Origin: Streptomyces sp. HD
GTDB lineage: Bacteria > Actinomycetota > Actinomycetes > Streptomycetales > Streptomycetaceae
Assembly: GCF_028369295.1 (NCBI RefSeq)
Contig: NZ_JAQMYP010000005.1
Location: forward strand, 186,001-250,000
Reading direction: 5' to 3'
Length of the DNA: 64,000 bases
In this document: piece after piece, positions 26,098 to 34,766 of the stretch
Layout: the number at the start of each line of letters is the position of its first letter
Numbering within the stretch: position 1 is the stretch's first letter
Notes under the pieces: generated by a model
Seen by the model: the letters and a program-made list of their open reading frames with translations, nothing else
Told to the model about the DNA's origin: nothing
Databases searched by the model: none
Translations under genes and position numbers: made by a program

Positions 26098-26675
26098 GTC
26101 GGCAGCATTCTCCACCGTCAAACTACTGCGGGCGCAGACGTATTCAAACCGCGACGAAGGTTCCCGATCAGGTCCACCGGCTTTGCCATCGCCGAGGACC
26201 GCGGCTCCGCCATAACCCTCAGAGCCCACTGCCGTGTTACCTCGCCGTCACCCGACGTCGTCCGCACTTCTTCGCATGCCTCGTCCCGCCGAGGGGGACG
26301 CGACGTAACACCCCAGCTGGTCGCATTTCGAGCAGTACTTCCGGCAGAGCTCTTCAAAGCCATCAAGCGGTTGGACTTCTACAAGAACAACGGTTTTGGC
26401 GACCAGTTCGGCAAGCAGCGAGCCCACCACATCCTTCAGGGCCTGCGTGCTGCGGGACTGCTCGCACGCGAGACCAACTTGGGAGCCCTCGCGGCCAAGG
26501 GTGCCCCGGCTCGTGCGGTGCGCAACCTCGGCAGGCTGATGGACCGGCTGGAGCGCGGTCGACTGATGCGCGCTTCCATGGGGCGCCACTGCAGAGGCGG
26601 GCGCGTCAGTGAGCACCGCCAGCGGGGGTGCGAAACCGGTGGCTGATCCGTACCGGTATATGGTGAGGTTGGCCA
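26098..26675. other. 578-base divergent gap with an unassigned coding-like segment
   Basis: This region separates the divergent STAND and 823-residue genes and should contain their promoters. On the plus strand, one frame is open through 26371-26646 (TTG start) and upstream, reading 'LFKAIKRLDFYKNNGFGDQF' and 'RAHHILQGLRAAGLLARET', with natural-looking composition. It has no recognisable family and no clear ribosome binding site. It may be the remnant of a deleted gene. The ribosome binding site of the 823-residue gene (GGTGAGG) sits at its right end. Confidence 0.4.
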
Positions 26676-29147
26676 GTGAGTTCTAGATCAAAGCGCCGCA
26701 AGGTACGAAACAAGCGGCAGCGCCACTCCGTTCCGGCATCGTCAGGGTTTGACCCGCATGCACAGGTCATAGTTGACACCTGGGGCGCGTTGGAAGCGCT
26801 CCTGGAGCAATTTGCTGCGGCCGACGACCCTGTGGAGGCGATCAGCGCAGCGTTCGACGAGGCCCTCGCCGAGTTCGTCCAGAAGCTGCAGCGATTCGAC
26901 GCGATCCGGCTCATCGAGGTGGCTCGTCTGGCGTTCCTGCCCTTCGCGCCGGAGGGCGCGATGCCGGTCACGCCGGAAGCAGGCGCCGCGTACGTGGAGT
27001 TGCTTGCACTCATTGCTCTCGCGTCTCAGCATGATGCGGCGGCCGCAGGAGCCCTCGACCACGACGCGGTCGAGGACCAGGAAATGAGCCACTCCATCTC
27101 CGAGGCGAAGGAACAGATCGTCGCGCTTCTGCACCTTGCGCAGCTGCGGTCCTTTGCGACGGTGGACCGGACTAACAAGCTCGCCATGATGTCACTCCTC
27201 ATCCAGGGCACCGAGGTATGGATTCGCAACCCGTCCTACCCGGAGATGGTTGAGGCGACCAACCTTGCGCTCCTTGACGGCGACCCGATCGTTCGTGCGG
27301 CTCTCAATGCAGAGCTCGGGTTTGACGCCACCGACGCCCTGGCTGTTCTCAATGCGTGCCACCACCTGCAACAGGTCAACATGAACGGCCGCATGGAGGA
27401 CATGGCCACGGCGGCAGAGAACGCGATTGCATCCACGCGGGATGGCGAGCCCAATCCGGAGCTGACGGAACTGGCCAGGTCCGGGTTCGTGTCGCTGTTC
27501 GAGCCCAGCGCTGACGAAGCCACGGTTGCGATCGAGGATGTTGCCGCTCACACGGGCATCGCCGAGGAACGTGTCCGAGCTGTCGTCGGTCGGTTCCGCC
27601 TCGATCTGGGGACGACCACGCCGGCGGAGGTCATCGACAAGTTCACTGCCGGCAACAATCCGCTGCGCATGCGGCCCTTGATCGCCAGTGACAGTGCGCG
27701 CATCATGCTGCCGCACCCTGCACTCAGTGTGGTCGCCGTCCGGGAGAATCTCGAAGTGCATCTCAAGACGTCTTCCGCATGGAACACATACGCGAAGCAC
27801 CGTGGCGACCTCCTGGAGTCCCGCACACGGGCAGCGCTCGGTCGGGTGCTGCCCGGCGCTCACTACCGGGACGCGTTTGAGTACTACGTTCCTGTGAACG
27901 ACGCCGAAGAGAAGACTGCTGATCCGGCGAAGTACACCAAGCGCGTCGAGGGTGACCACCTTGTTGTCCTCGACGATGTCGCGATCATCGTCGAAGACAA
28001 GGCCGTCGCCTTGAGTGCTCTTTCACGCGGTGGCAAGACCGCACGTATCCGCACCGATCTGACCGGCATCATCACGAAGGCGGCCGAGCAAGCCGGTCGG
28101 ATGCGGGACGGGATCGAGCGCGACGGCGGTCTCCGTATCGAAGGCGAAGGATGGGTGGATCTCAGCCATATCCGCGAGATCCACACCATGACGGTCAGCC
28201 TCGATGACCTCTCCACCGTCATGACGGCCACTGCGGAACTGGTAAGGGCGGGCTTGCTCAGTCTCGACAGCATCCCGTGGACCGTGTCGCTGCACGACCT
28301 TGAACTCATCACCGACCTCGTCGCTCGGCCAGCTGAGTTCCTCCTCTACCTTCGGCGGCGCCGCAACCCTGACGTCACCGTCATGTTCAACGCGCCCGAC
28401 GAACTGGATCTGTTCCTGTACTTCTTCGAGGCGGGCCTTTGGGTCGAACCCGACCCCGCACGGGTACGCACCGCGTTCCCGTTCATGCCCGAGCCAACAA
28501 CCGCGGAGCTGCGCCGCTACCGCGCACAGAAGCCGGTCTTCTTGAGTAGCCGTACCGACGCACTGGACCAGTGGTACTACACCAAGGCCCCCGCCGGGGA
28601 TGGCCAGGAGACTGCGCCGAAGCCGGCGATGTCAGCGCCTCCGGTTGCGCCACTCATTGACGAATTGCAGTCACGAAACGTCACCGGTTGGCTGAGCATC
28701 GGTGCAACACTTCTGTCAGGGGCAACGACGGCCCAACACCAGTTCGCACGAAACGGCGAAGACCTGCTGAACAGCCCGTCGCCGAGCGGCAACGGCCGCA
28801 GCCTCACCGTACCTGCCACAGGGAGCGTGGATCCGGCTGAAGGATGGCTTCTCGTCTGGGCCACTCGCCCGGCCGGGAAAGATCCAGTCAGCGAAGAGAA
28901 GAGACTCCGCGCCTATCTGCGTGCAAAGAAGCATCAGCTGGGCATCCCGCGAGGCGTCGTCTTCCTGTACGACGAGCCAACTCGGGATCTCGTCGGGGTC
29001 TACTACGACGGACACATCGGGCCGCTTGACGCCACGCTCACGGCATCCCTCAACTCGTTGCGGCCCGCCTCGGACCTCCAGAATCGGCTCCACCCGAACG
29101 CCAAGCGGTCGCCGCGCGGTAAGAGGCGAGCCCCGAAACTAGCGTGA
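26676..29147 (+). CDS. 823-residue protein with PD-(D/E)xK-like nuclease core
   Basis: No named family was recognised. Residues 1-20 are strongly basic ('SSRSKRRKVRNKRQRH'). Residues ~25-330 are helical; ~335-370 is a linker. Around residues 375-450 a restriction-endonuclease-like core appears: E381 in 'GDLLESRTRAALG', then 'EGDHLVVLDDVAIIVEDKA' with D433/D434 and E440-x-K442, the order expected for a PD-(D/E)xK site. The rest is mixed alpha/beta ('LFLYFFEAGLWVEP', 'VVFLYDEPTRDLVGVYYDG') with a basic tail. GTG 26676 has GGTGAGG 7 bases upstream. It is divergent from the STAND gene. A nuclease role in defence is inferred from motif and context only. Its third-position G+C is visibly lower than in the flanking chromosome. 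Confidence 0.7.
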   Translation: MSSRSKRRKVRNKRQRHSVPASSGFDPHAQVIVDTWGALEALLEQFAAADDPVEAISAAFDEALAEFVQKLQRFDAIRLIEVARLAFLPFAPEGAMPVTPEAGAAYVELLALIALASQHDAAAAGALDHDAVEDQEMSHSISEAKEQIVALLHLAQLRSFATVDRTNKLAMMSLLIQGTEVWIRNPSYPEMVEATNLALLDGDPIVRAALNAELGFDATDALAVLNACHHLQQVNMNGRMEDMATAAENAIASTRDGEPNPELTELARSGFVSLFEPSADEATVAIEDVAAHTGIAEERVRAVVGRFRLDLGTTTPAEVIDKFTAGNNPLRMRPLIASDSARIMLPHPALSVVAVRENLEVHLKTSSAWNTYAKHRGDLLESRTRAALGRVLPGAHYRDAFEYYVPVNDAEEKTADPAKYTKRVEGDHLVVLDDVAIIVEDKAVALSALSRGGKTARIRTDLTGIITKAAEQAGRMRDGIERDGGLRIEGEGWVDLSHIREIHTMTVSLDDLSTVMTATAELVRAGLLSLDSIPWTVSLHDLELITDLVARPAEFLLYLRRRRNPDVTVMFNAPDELDLFLYFFEAGLWVEPDPARVRTAFPFMPEPTTAELRRYRAQKPVFLSSRTDALDQWYYTKAPAGDGQETAPKPAMSAPPVAPLIDELQSRNVTGWLSIGATLLSGATTAQHQFARNGEDLLNSPSPSGNGRSLTVPATGSVDPAEGWLLVWATRPAGKDPVSEEKRLRAYLRAKKHQLGIPRGVVFLYDEPTRDLVGVYYDGHIGPLDATLTASLNSLRPASDLQNRLHPNAKRSPRGKRRAPKLA

Positions 29148-29169
29148 TGCGGAAGCAGCGGAAGTAAGA

Positions 29170-29343
29170 GTGCCTCCAGACTGGACCAAACTGGTTGAGC
29201 CGTTCGTCCGCAACTGCGGCGGTGACAAGCTGACGGGCGCCGAATGGCGCGCCGACGCTACGACGTACTTATTCGTCCAAGCCGTCGCCGCCCTGCTCGC
29301 ACACCTGCAGATTGACACTCTTTCCCGCGGTCTCCAAACGTGA
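29170..29343 (+). CDS. Small 57-residue ORF downstream of the nuclease-like gene
   Basis: A GTG at 29170 with GGAAG 5 bases upstream opens a 57-codon frame reading VPPDWTKLVEPFVRNCGGDK and ending 'LLAHLQIDTLSRGLQT'. It lies 22 bases after the 823-residue gene on the same strand, so it could be co-translated. Composition (mixed hydrophobic and charged, one amphipathic helix) is protein-like, but no family was recognised. It could equally be the 5' remnant of a longer decayed gene. Confidence 0.45.
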   Translation: MPPDWTKLVEPFVRNCGGDKLTGAEWRADATTYLFVQAVAALLAHLQIDTLSRGLQT

Positions 29344-29482
29344 ACACCGTCCGCTCCACCGCCCCATGACGTTGCCGCGGCCAACCGTGCATGAGCTGGT
29401 TAGGGTCGTCGGCGGAGCGGCGTTGACATGGGCAGGCACGCAGCTGCGCTGGGCGTCGAGTGAGGCTCTCGCTACCTGCGAG

Positions 29483-31222
29483 TCAACGTTCGATGTGGTA
29501 TCGGCTTTGAGAGACAACGGCCTGGCGGAGCTTGGCGGAGAATTCAGGTGTGCGGGCGATGCGGTCGACACCGCCTGCTTTGCTCTGACGCAGGGCGCTC
29601 TTGAAGTTCTGCTCCAGCGTGCCCGTCATACGGGACATGAGATCGTCGCTGAGGTGGTCGAGGTCGATGTTGAGCAAGTCCCGTGGGGTGGGCTGCCTCA
29701 GCCGGGTCAGGGTGTGGGCGGACATAGCTGCCAGGGGGTAGAGCCAGTTCTCCAGGGTTTCTCCCAGCAGGGGCCGGTCTTCGGCGTACTGAGCGAGGAA
29801 GGTTCGTAGGCGGGTGTGGACATCGAGGCAGAGGCGGTAGATGTCCAGGTCGTGGCGGGGGGAGAAGATCTGCGCGTAGTGCTGGTCGTCCAGTAGCAGG
29901 GCGTCCGAGTGTCGCAGGGCGGTATGTGGTTCGCGCTGGACGAAGGCGGTGAACTCCCGGGCCAGGCGGGTCATGCTGATGACCCGGTCGAGGGGGAAGC
30001 CGAGGTTGCGGTAATAGCTGGCGCGGCGTTCGTAGTAGTAACCACCGGCGTGGCCCAGGCTTTCCTCGATGTCCTTCTGGATGGCTTCGGTGGCTCGCAG
30101 GGCGCCCGCCGGTAGCTGCGTCTGGCTGTTCGTGGCTCGGATGATGCGGTCGCGGGCGGTACCGGACTCGGGTGCGACCACGATCTTGACCAGAAGGGAG
30201 CGGTCGCGATGCTGGCCGCCGTTCTGGAAGTAGCTGTAGATCTCATGGCTGGTCTGCAGCCCGTTGACGATCTGCGGTTCTTTGACGACGATCCTTTTGC
30301 CTGCGATCTGGGCAGCGTCGGCGACCACGGTGACACCGTTGTTGAACCACCAGAAGTCCTCGCCGGTGCCGGACTTGAGGGTCTCGCCGATTGCGTTGTT
30401 CACCGCAGTGGACCCGGCGTAGTCGCGCACGTTCGATTCGAACAGTTCCAGTCGCAGTGCTTCGTTGTCGGACGTGATGAAGCGGTAGTACTCGTCCAGG
30501 CGGGCCAGGCAAACGTATCCCTCGCCGAGCGAGGTGCTCATCGGGGTCTCGGTGAACACCAACTGCGCGACCGCTTTGGCACCTCGGGCGGTGCGCTCAC
30601 GTAGATCAGCGGCGTTGAGGTACTCCAGATCTGCCTTGGTGTCCGAAGTGATCTTCGCGAGCTCTCGCCGCAGTCGGTCTCCCTTGGCCTTCACGTTGGG
30701 GTGCGGCGTCTCGGCGGCCTTGTTGGCGTAGATCACCTTGATGCGGACCTGCGGGAACGATGACGCCAGCTCTTCGAGGATGTGCAGGAAGCGCCGTGTG
30801 CGGTCCAGGAGCTTGGCGTTCGTGTGGGCGGCCAGGTCATCTTCGTCCCGGCTCATGTCCAGGAGTGTCGGCAGATGGAAGTGGAGCTTCTCGACGACGG
30901 TCTCCTGGTAGCCCGTCGAGGTCTTGGCTTGCAAGATCACCAATTCGATCTTGCCGGCACGCGACGGCAGGAACTGATGGGCATCGGCGGTGACGTAGCG
31001 CTCGTCCACGAAAGTCCAGATGCCGTCGATGCCGCAATCGTGGGCACCGTCCACGATGCCGTCCATGATTTCGTCGTTGTCGAGGTCCCAGTCCTGCAGG
31101 GCCTTGTCGGCAGCGAAGAACGTGAAGAAGTCGTCCCTGTTCTTGTCCGGTGCCAGCTTCCGATGCTGGTCCTCCAGGATGCGGTCGAGTAGCCGCTGGT
31201 CGTTGTTCTGTACGGACGTCAT
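29483..31222 (-). CDS. AIPR-family (abortive phage infection) protein
   Basis: This 579-residue protein is a full-length AIPR-family member, a family linked to abortive infection/phage resistance. The N-terminal part contains a restriction-endonuclease-like signature: E51, D66 in 'DCGIDGIWTF' and Q98-x-K100 in 'IELVILQAKTS'. The AIPR core follows ('FESNVRDYAGSTAVNNAIGETL' in parts, 'FWWFNNGVTVVAD', 'EPQIVNGLQTSHEIYSYF', 'VKIVVAPESGTARDRIIRATNSQT' in parts). ATG 31222 starts MTSVQNNDQR. It converges with the 57-residue ORF. Mechanism within the family is not settled; nuclease activity is inferred from the motif. Confidence 0.85.
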   Translation of the reverse strand: MTSVQNNDQRLLDRILEDQHRKLAPDKNRDDFFTFFAADKALQDWDLDNDEIMDGIVDGAHDCGIDGIWTFVDERYVTADAHQFLPSRAGKIELVILQAKTSTGYQETVVEKLHFHLPTLLDMSRDEDDLAAHTNAKLLDRTRRFLHILEELASSFPQVRIKVIYANKAAETPHPNVKAKGDRLRRELAKITSDTKADLEYLNAADLRERTARGAKAVAQLVFTETPMSTSLGEGYVCLARLDEYYRFITSDNEALRLELFESNVRDYAGSTAVNNAIGETLKSGTGEDFWWFNNGVTVVADAAQIAGKRIVVKEPQIVNGLQTSHEIYSYFQNGGQHRDRSLLVKIVVAPESGTARDRIIRATNSQTQLPAGALRATEAIQKDIEESLGHAGGYYYERRASYYRNLGFPLDRVISMTRLAREFTAFVQREPHTALRHSDALLLDDQHYAQIFSPRHDLDIYRLCLDVHTRLRTFLAQYAEDRPLLGETLENWLYPLAAMSAHTLTRLRQPTPRDLLNIDLDHLSDDLMSRMTGTLEQNFKSALRQSKAGGVDRIARTPEFSAKLRQAVVSQSRYHIER

Positions 31223-31386
31223 ACAGCACCACCCCCCACCAAGGCGTCAAACCCGGACAACGATGTTGGCAGGCTGGCGAGCCCGTGAACAGCCCGCGTG
31301 CTGCGAAGAGTTGGGGTAAAGCGCTGGTGGCTCGAGTGAGCGCCCTCAGCGGCCCGGTGCTCAGGGCACTCAAGGTCCCTGCCAGC

Positions 31387-31805
31387 TCATTCGTGATCCT
31401 TGGAGGGCTTGTGGCGGCAGGCTCGGGTCACCGCAACATAGGCGAGACGGGCGTCAGTATCGCTGACGGGTCCAGAGATAGAACGGCTTTCGGAGTCCTG
31501 TCGGTCAGTGTCCTTGGGGGTGGAAGTCGTCAACGATCCGAACCGTTGGCCATTCGCGGTCCTTGGCTTTGTGAGCGGTGGAGACGGTCACATCGGCATC
31601 GCCCTCGTCGGTGAGCTTGTCGACCGCAGTGAGGATCGCTTCGGGGCCGTGCGTGTCGACTAGGTCGACGAAGGGCTGAAGGTTGCCGCCGACGGGGTCG
31701 TACGCCGCGTAGTTCTGCACTTCGCCCCACGAGGCGAAGAGGACGAGCTCGCGGCCAAGCACGGCATCGCGGAGATGAGCTACTTCGGCGACCTCGAGCT
31801 CAGCG
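31387..31805 (-). pseudogene. UvrD/Rep-type helicase fragment, frameshifted
   Basis: Two frames together encode the C-terminal core of an SF1 helicase. 'LFASWGEVQNYAAYDP', 'NLQPFVDLVDTHGPEAIL' and 'VTVSTAHKAKDREWPTVRIVDDF' lie in one frame, which stops near 31505. 'DARLAYVAVTRACRHK' (motif VI) continues in another frame to the stop at 31387. The N-terminal motor domain with Walker A is missing and the upstream sequence is unrelated. The gene is dead. Such helicases are often encoded in defence islands beside AIPR or nuclease genes, so the locus may once have been larger. Confidence 0.8.
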
Positions 31806-32066
31806 GGATCGACTCGGCTGCGTCGAGTAACCGTCTGTCGAGCTTTGCTGTGGCGGGCGTGGGCGATCCTGAGGTGTTCCGGTACGACGACCGTTCCCTC
31901 AACGGCACGGGCACGTCCGCCGGTTTCCGTAGGCGAGCATGGCATGGCGAGATGGAGTCGTCCGACCACACGGAAGGCGTCCCGTCTTGTAAGGCGGCTA
32001 CGTGGAGGCGTTGTGGTCAAGTCATGCGGGTAGCGTTAAGAGGCCTCTACGTGTGCCAAGTAAGGA

Positions 32067-33368
32067 ATGGTTGCGCGGTTGGCCAGTGTGTTCCAGAAGT
32101 GCAAGGCTGATAAGAGAAACCGGAACTATCCTTGTCGCGGTCCGCGGTGTGGTCATGGGTGGACTGTGCGCTATCGGGAGCCCGGAGGGCGTCGGGGCCG
32201 GCAGCGGGAGGTGTCGTTCTCCCGGAAGGGGCAGGCGCGGAGCTTTGCCGTCAGCGTGGAACAGGAGAAGCTCCTCAGAGCCCGTGCCGGCGTGTTCGGG
32301 TCGTCACGGTCTTTGGTCGATGTGTATCGCGAGTACATCGGCAGTGGGCCGTATGCGGGTTCCACGCGGTATCAGTACGAGGCGAGCCTGCGCCTGCATA
32401 TTGAACCGTATTTCCGGCACCGCACCATCGGGTCTGTGAAGCCCAAGGACCTTCGGGGCTGGCTGGCGTGGATGGTTGAGGAGTGCGGCTACGCGCGGAG
32501 CACGGTGGTCAATCGGTATGGAATCTTGCGTGGGGTACTCGGGTACGCCGTTGCCAACGGCTACCTGGTCAGGGATCCGTCCCGGGGTTGGAGCACCAGC
32601 CGCCATTACAGCAGGCGGGGCAGGCGAAAGATGGTGCGGCTGCCGACGCTGGCTGAAGTCGTGGCCATCGCAGAGCATCTTCCGGCCCCCTACCAGTTGT
32701 TGGTGTGGTTGATGGCTGGGTGCGGGCTGCGGATTGGGGAGGCGAGCGCAGTCTGCCTGCAGCAACTCGACTTCGGGTCCGGCATACTGCTCGTGGACCG
32801 GCAGATCACGCAGGACGCTGCCGCGCCGACGGTCTGGATGCGAGGACGTCTGGGTGCCGCTGGCCAGGGCCGGGCACATCGTATCCGGCACCTCAAGTGG
32901 CGCGCGCCGGGTGAAGGACGCCTCGTGCCGCTGCCGGGCATGGTTGCGGCCAAGATCCGCGAGCACATTCGGAGGCACGGAACCTTCCGTGTCGCAGCTG
33001 GCCCGAACCGCATGCCCGGGGACTACCTGTTCGCCAACATCGGGCGAACGAACATCCTGATGTACGCGCTGGTGCATCGGCTCTGGCATGCGGCCAGGAA
33101 GGCCGCGGGTGTCTCTCGGACGATCACGCCGCTTTGGCTGCGGCACTTCTTCGCTTCGGCCGGCCTTGCCAAGGGTGTACCCGTGACGGACATGGCGGTA
33201 TGGCTCGGTCACAGTGATCCGCGCACGACCTACCAGACCTATGCGCACGTCCTGCCTGACGCTCCTGAGCGCTTGAGGTCGGTCATGGACGACGTACTCA
33301 GCCTCAAGACCCAGCTCGTCCTGCCGCTGCAGTTCGAAGCGCTGCACGAGACCGCGTCCCCTTGCTGA
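32067..33368 (+). CDS. Tyrosine recombinase/integrase
   Basis: This 433-residue phage-type integrase has an N-terminal arm-binding region ('GWTVRYREPGGRRGRQREVSF' in parts), a SAM-like core-binding domain ('RSLVDVYREYIGSGPYAGST', 'LRLHIEPYFRHRTIG') and a catalytic domain with R222 ('AGCGLRIGEAS'), 'PLWLRHFFAS' (R359, H360), H382 ('WLGHSDP') and nucleophile Y392 ('TTYQTYAHV'). The first histidine of the H-x-x-R box is leucine here (L356), a departure from the consensus. The ATG at 32067 has AAGGA immediately before it, unusually close; GTG 32087 region is a possible later start. It probably catalysed entry of the 19-33 kb island. Confidence 0.87.
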   Translation: MVARLASVFQKCKADKRNRNYPCRGPRCGHGWTVRYREPGGRRGRQREVSFSRKGQARSFAVSVEQEKLLRARAGVFGSSRSLVDVYREYIGSGPYAGSTRYQYEASLRLHIEPYFRHRTIGSVKPKDLRGWLAWMVEECGYARSTVVNRYGILRGVLGYAVANGYLVRDPSRGWSTSRHYSRRGRRKMVRLPTLAEVVAIAEHLPAPYQLLVWLMAGCGLRIGEASAVCLQQLDFGSGILLVDRQITQDAAAPTVWMRGRLGAAGQGRAHRIRHLKWRAPGEGRLVPLPGMVAAKIREHIRRHGTFRVAAGPNRMPGDYLFANIGRTNILMYALVHRLWHAARKAAGVSRTITPLWLRHFFASAGLAKGVPVTDMAVWLGHSDPRTTYQTYAHVLPDAPERLRSVMDDVLSLKTQLVLPLQFEALHETASPC

Positions 33369-33665
33369 GGGCGGGACACACGACACGTGGCGAGGCCTCG
33401 CTGCTCGCGGTCGAGGGCAGCTCGATCGAGTGAACCTTGGCTGCGGAAAAGGTAGAGCGGCAGTGCGTTGGACATGTCCAAGGGGAGACTGACTGCATCG
33501 GCGACCACCGCTTAATGAATACGGTCTGTTACCGCTGGCCGAGGTTAGCTGGATCACCTCGCAGGTGCGTCCTGGATCGTCTGGTGGGTCTGTACCAGGA
33601 CGGGGAGATCCCGGTGCTGGTTCGGTGCTGACTCGAACGCCGGAAATCAGTCAAACCCGCAGGTC
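33369..33665. other. 297-base gap downstream of the integrase
   Basis: No gene recognised. This is where the right attachment site of the island would be expected. No tRNA 3' end was seen, and no direct repeat with the left edge was found by eye. Confidence 0.4.
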
Positions 33666-33780
33666 CTAGCCCCGATCGAATGAGTTGTCGTACCACTCGA
33701 TGGTGGTGCCTTTGAGGCTGGCGGCGACGATGCGACGGAGGTTGTTCGGCGTTTGGTGGAGCGGATGCTGAGGACGTCAT
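33666..33780 (-). pseudogene. MFS transporter N-terminal stub, frameshifted (right edge of island)
   Basis: From ATG 33780 one frame reads MTSSASAPPNA; after a shift the next reads 'NNLRRIVAASLKGTTIEWYD' and then 'NSFDRG' before a stop at 33666. This matches the N-terminus of MFS metabolite:H+ symporters and is homologous to, but divergent from, the stub at 18961-19086. Both are on the minus strand and both end just after the first-helix motif. Non-functional. Confidence 0.75.
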
Positions 33781-34104
33781 GTACGCCACTTCCTCGTGTG
33801 TGTTGGGGACGGTTGCGTGTCGCCACACCGTAGAAACATGCAGGTCAGGAGCACATGTGGCGCTATGCGATCGATCAGTCGTCCCAGCAGGTTCTTTGTC
33901 TGCCGGTGGTACACGCCTGACCTCGCTTCTGCCAGCGGCAAAGGGTGGAATCATCTGCTAAGTACATGTGTGGGGTCTTCTTGCCTGCCTGCTCTGGCTG
34001 AACTCGATCACCGATGGTGCACCCTGCAGCGGAACCTGGAAGCGATCACGGGCGAGTGCGTCTCGTTGACATGCCGATGAGGACCAGCCCCGCGCCGAGG
34101 CTCA
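33781..34104. other. 324-base gap without recognisable gene
   Basis: Nothing could be assigned on either strand. Composition and short broken frames suggest degenerate sequence between the MFS stub and the DHFR-like pseudogene. Confidence 0.4.
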
Positions 34105-34766
34105 GTGCACGTACCTGAGCACGGGACGGACACAACGGCCCGTGGACGCCCCCGCGCGCGGGCGGAGCCTCAGCACACTGCGGCACCCACCTTCGACGTC
34201 TTCTCCAGCCTCGACGTCTTCTCCAGCCTCGACGGCTACGGCGCCGCCGGCGGCGACTGGACCGGTTACTGGGGCAAGCAGGGCCCCGAGTTGCTCGACC
34301 ACCGCCTGGCCTTGTACGACTCGGAGCAGCGGATGGTCTTCGGGGCCAACACGTACCGGGCATTCGCGCGGATGCCGGCTGAGAGCACCGAGGACTCCGA
34401 CGTGCGGGACCCATGGGTCCCGCGGATGAGGAGCATGCCGGCAACGATGGTGTCGACAACGCTGGAAGGTCCCCTCGACTGGCCGGACTCGACCGTCGTG
34501 AGCGGTGACGCCGTCGACGTCGTCGCCCGGCTCAAGGAGCAGTCCGACGTGCCGTTGGGCTCGCACGGCAGCCTGTCGATGAACCGGCGCTGATGGCCGC
34601 CGGCCTGGTCGACCGCTTGCAGGTGACGCTCTTCCCCGTCATCACCGGTCGGACGGGGGTGGATCCGATCTTCCAGGGTGCGGCCGATCTCGACCTGGAG
34701 CTGATCGAGAACCGGACACTCGACGGTCACATCCAAGAGCTCATCTACCGACCCACGCTGCATTGA
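34105..34766 (+). pseudogene. Dihydrofolate-reductase-like (RibD C-terminal) protein, frameshifted
   Basis: The frame from 34105 contains 'FSSLDGYGAAGGDWTGYWGK', 'RMVFGANTYRAFARM' and 'ATMVSTTLEGPLDWPDSTV', as in stand-alone RibD-C/DHFR-fold reductases. It stops at 34593. The C-terminal half ('MAAGLVDRLQVTLFPVITG', 'LELIENRTLDGHIQELIYRP') is in a second frame ending 34766. Loss of one G near 34589 would explain the shift. An exact 18-base tandem duplication duplicates 'VFSSLD' near the N-terminus. The 51080 gene is an intact member of the same superfamily. Confidence 0.8.

Noticed and set aside
33369..33665. tRNA attachment site for the integrase
   Set aside because: No cloverleaf or T-loop GGTTCGA-type sequence could be found in the interval.
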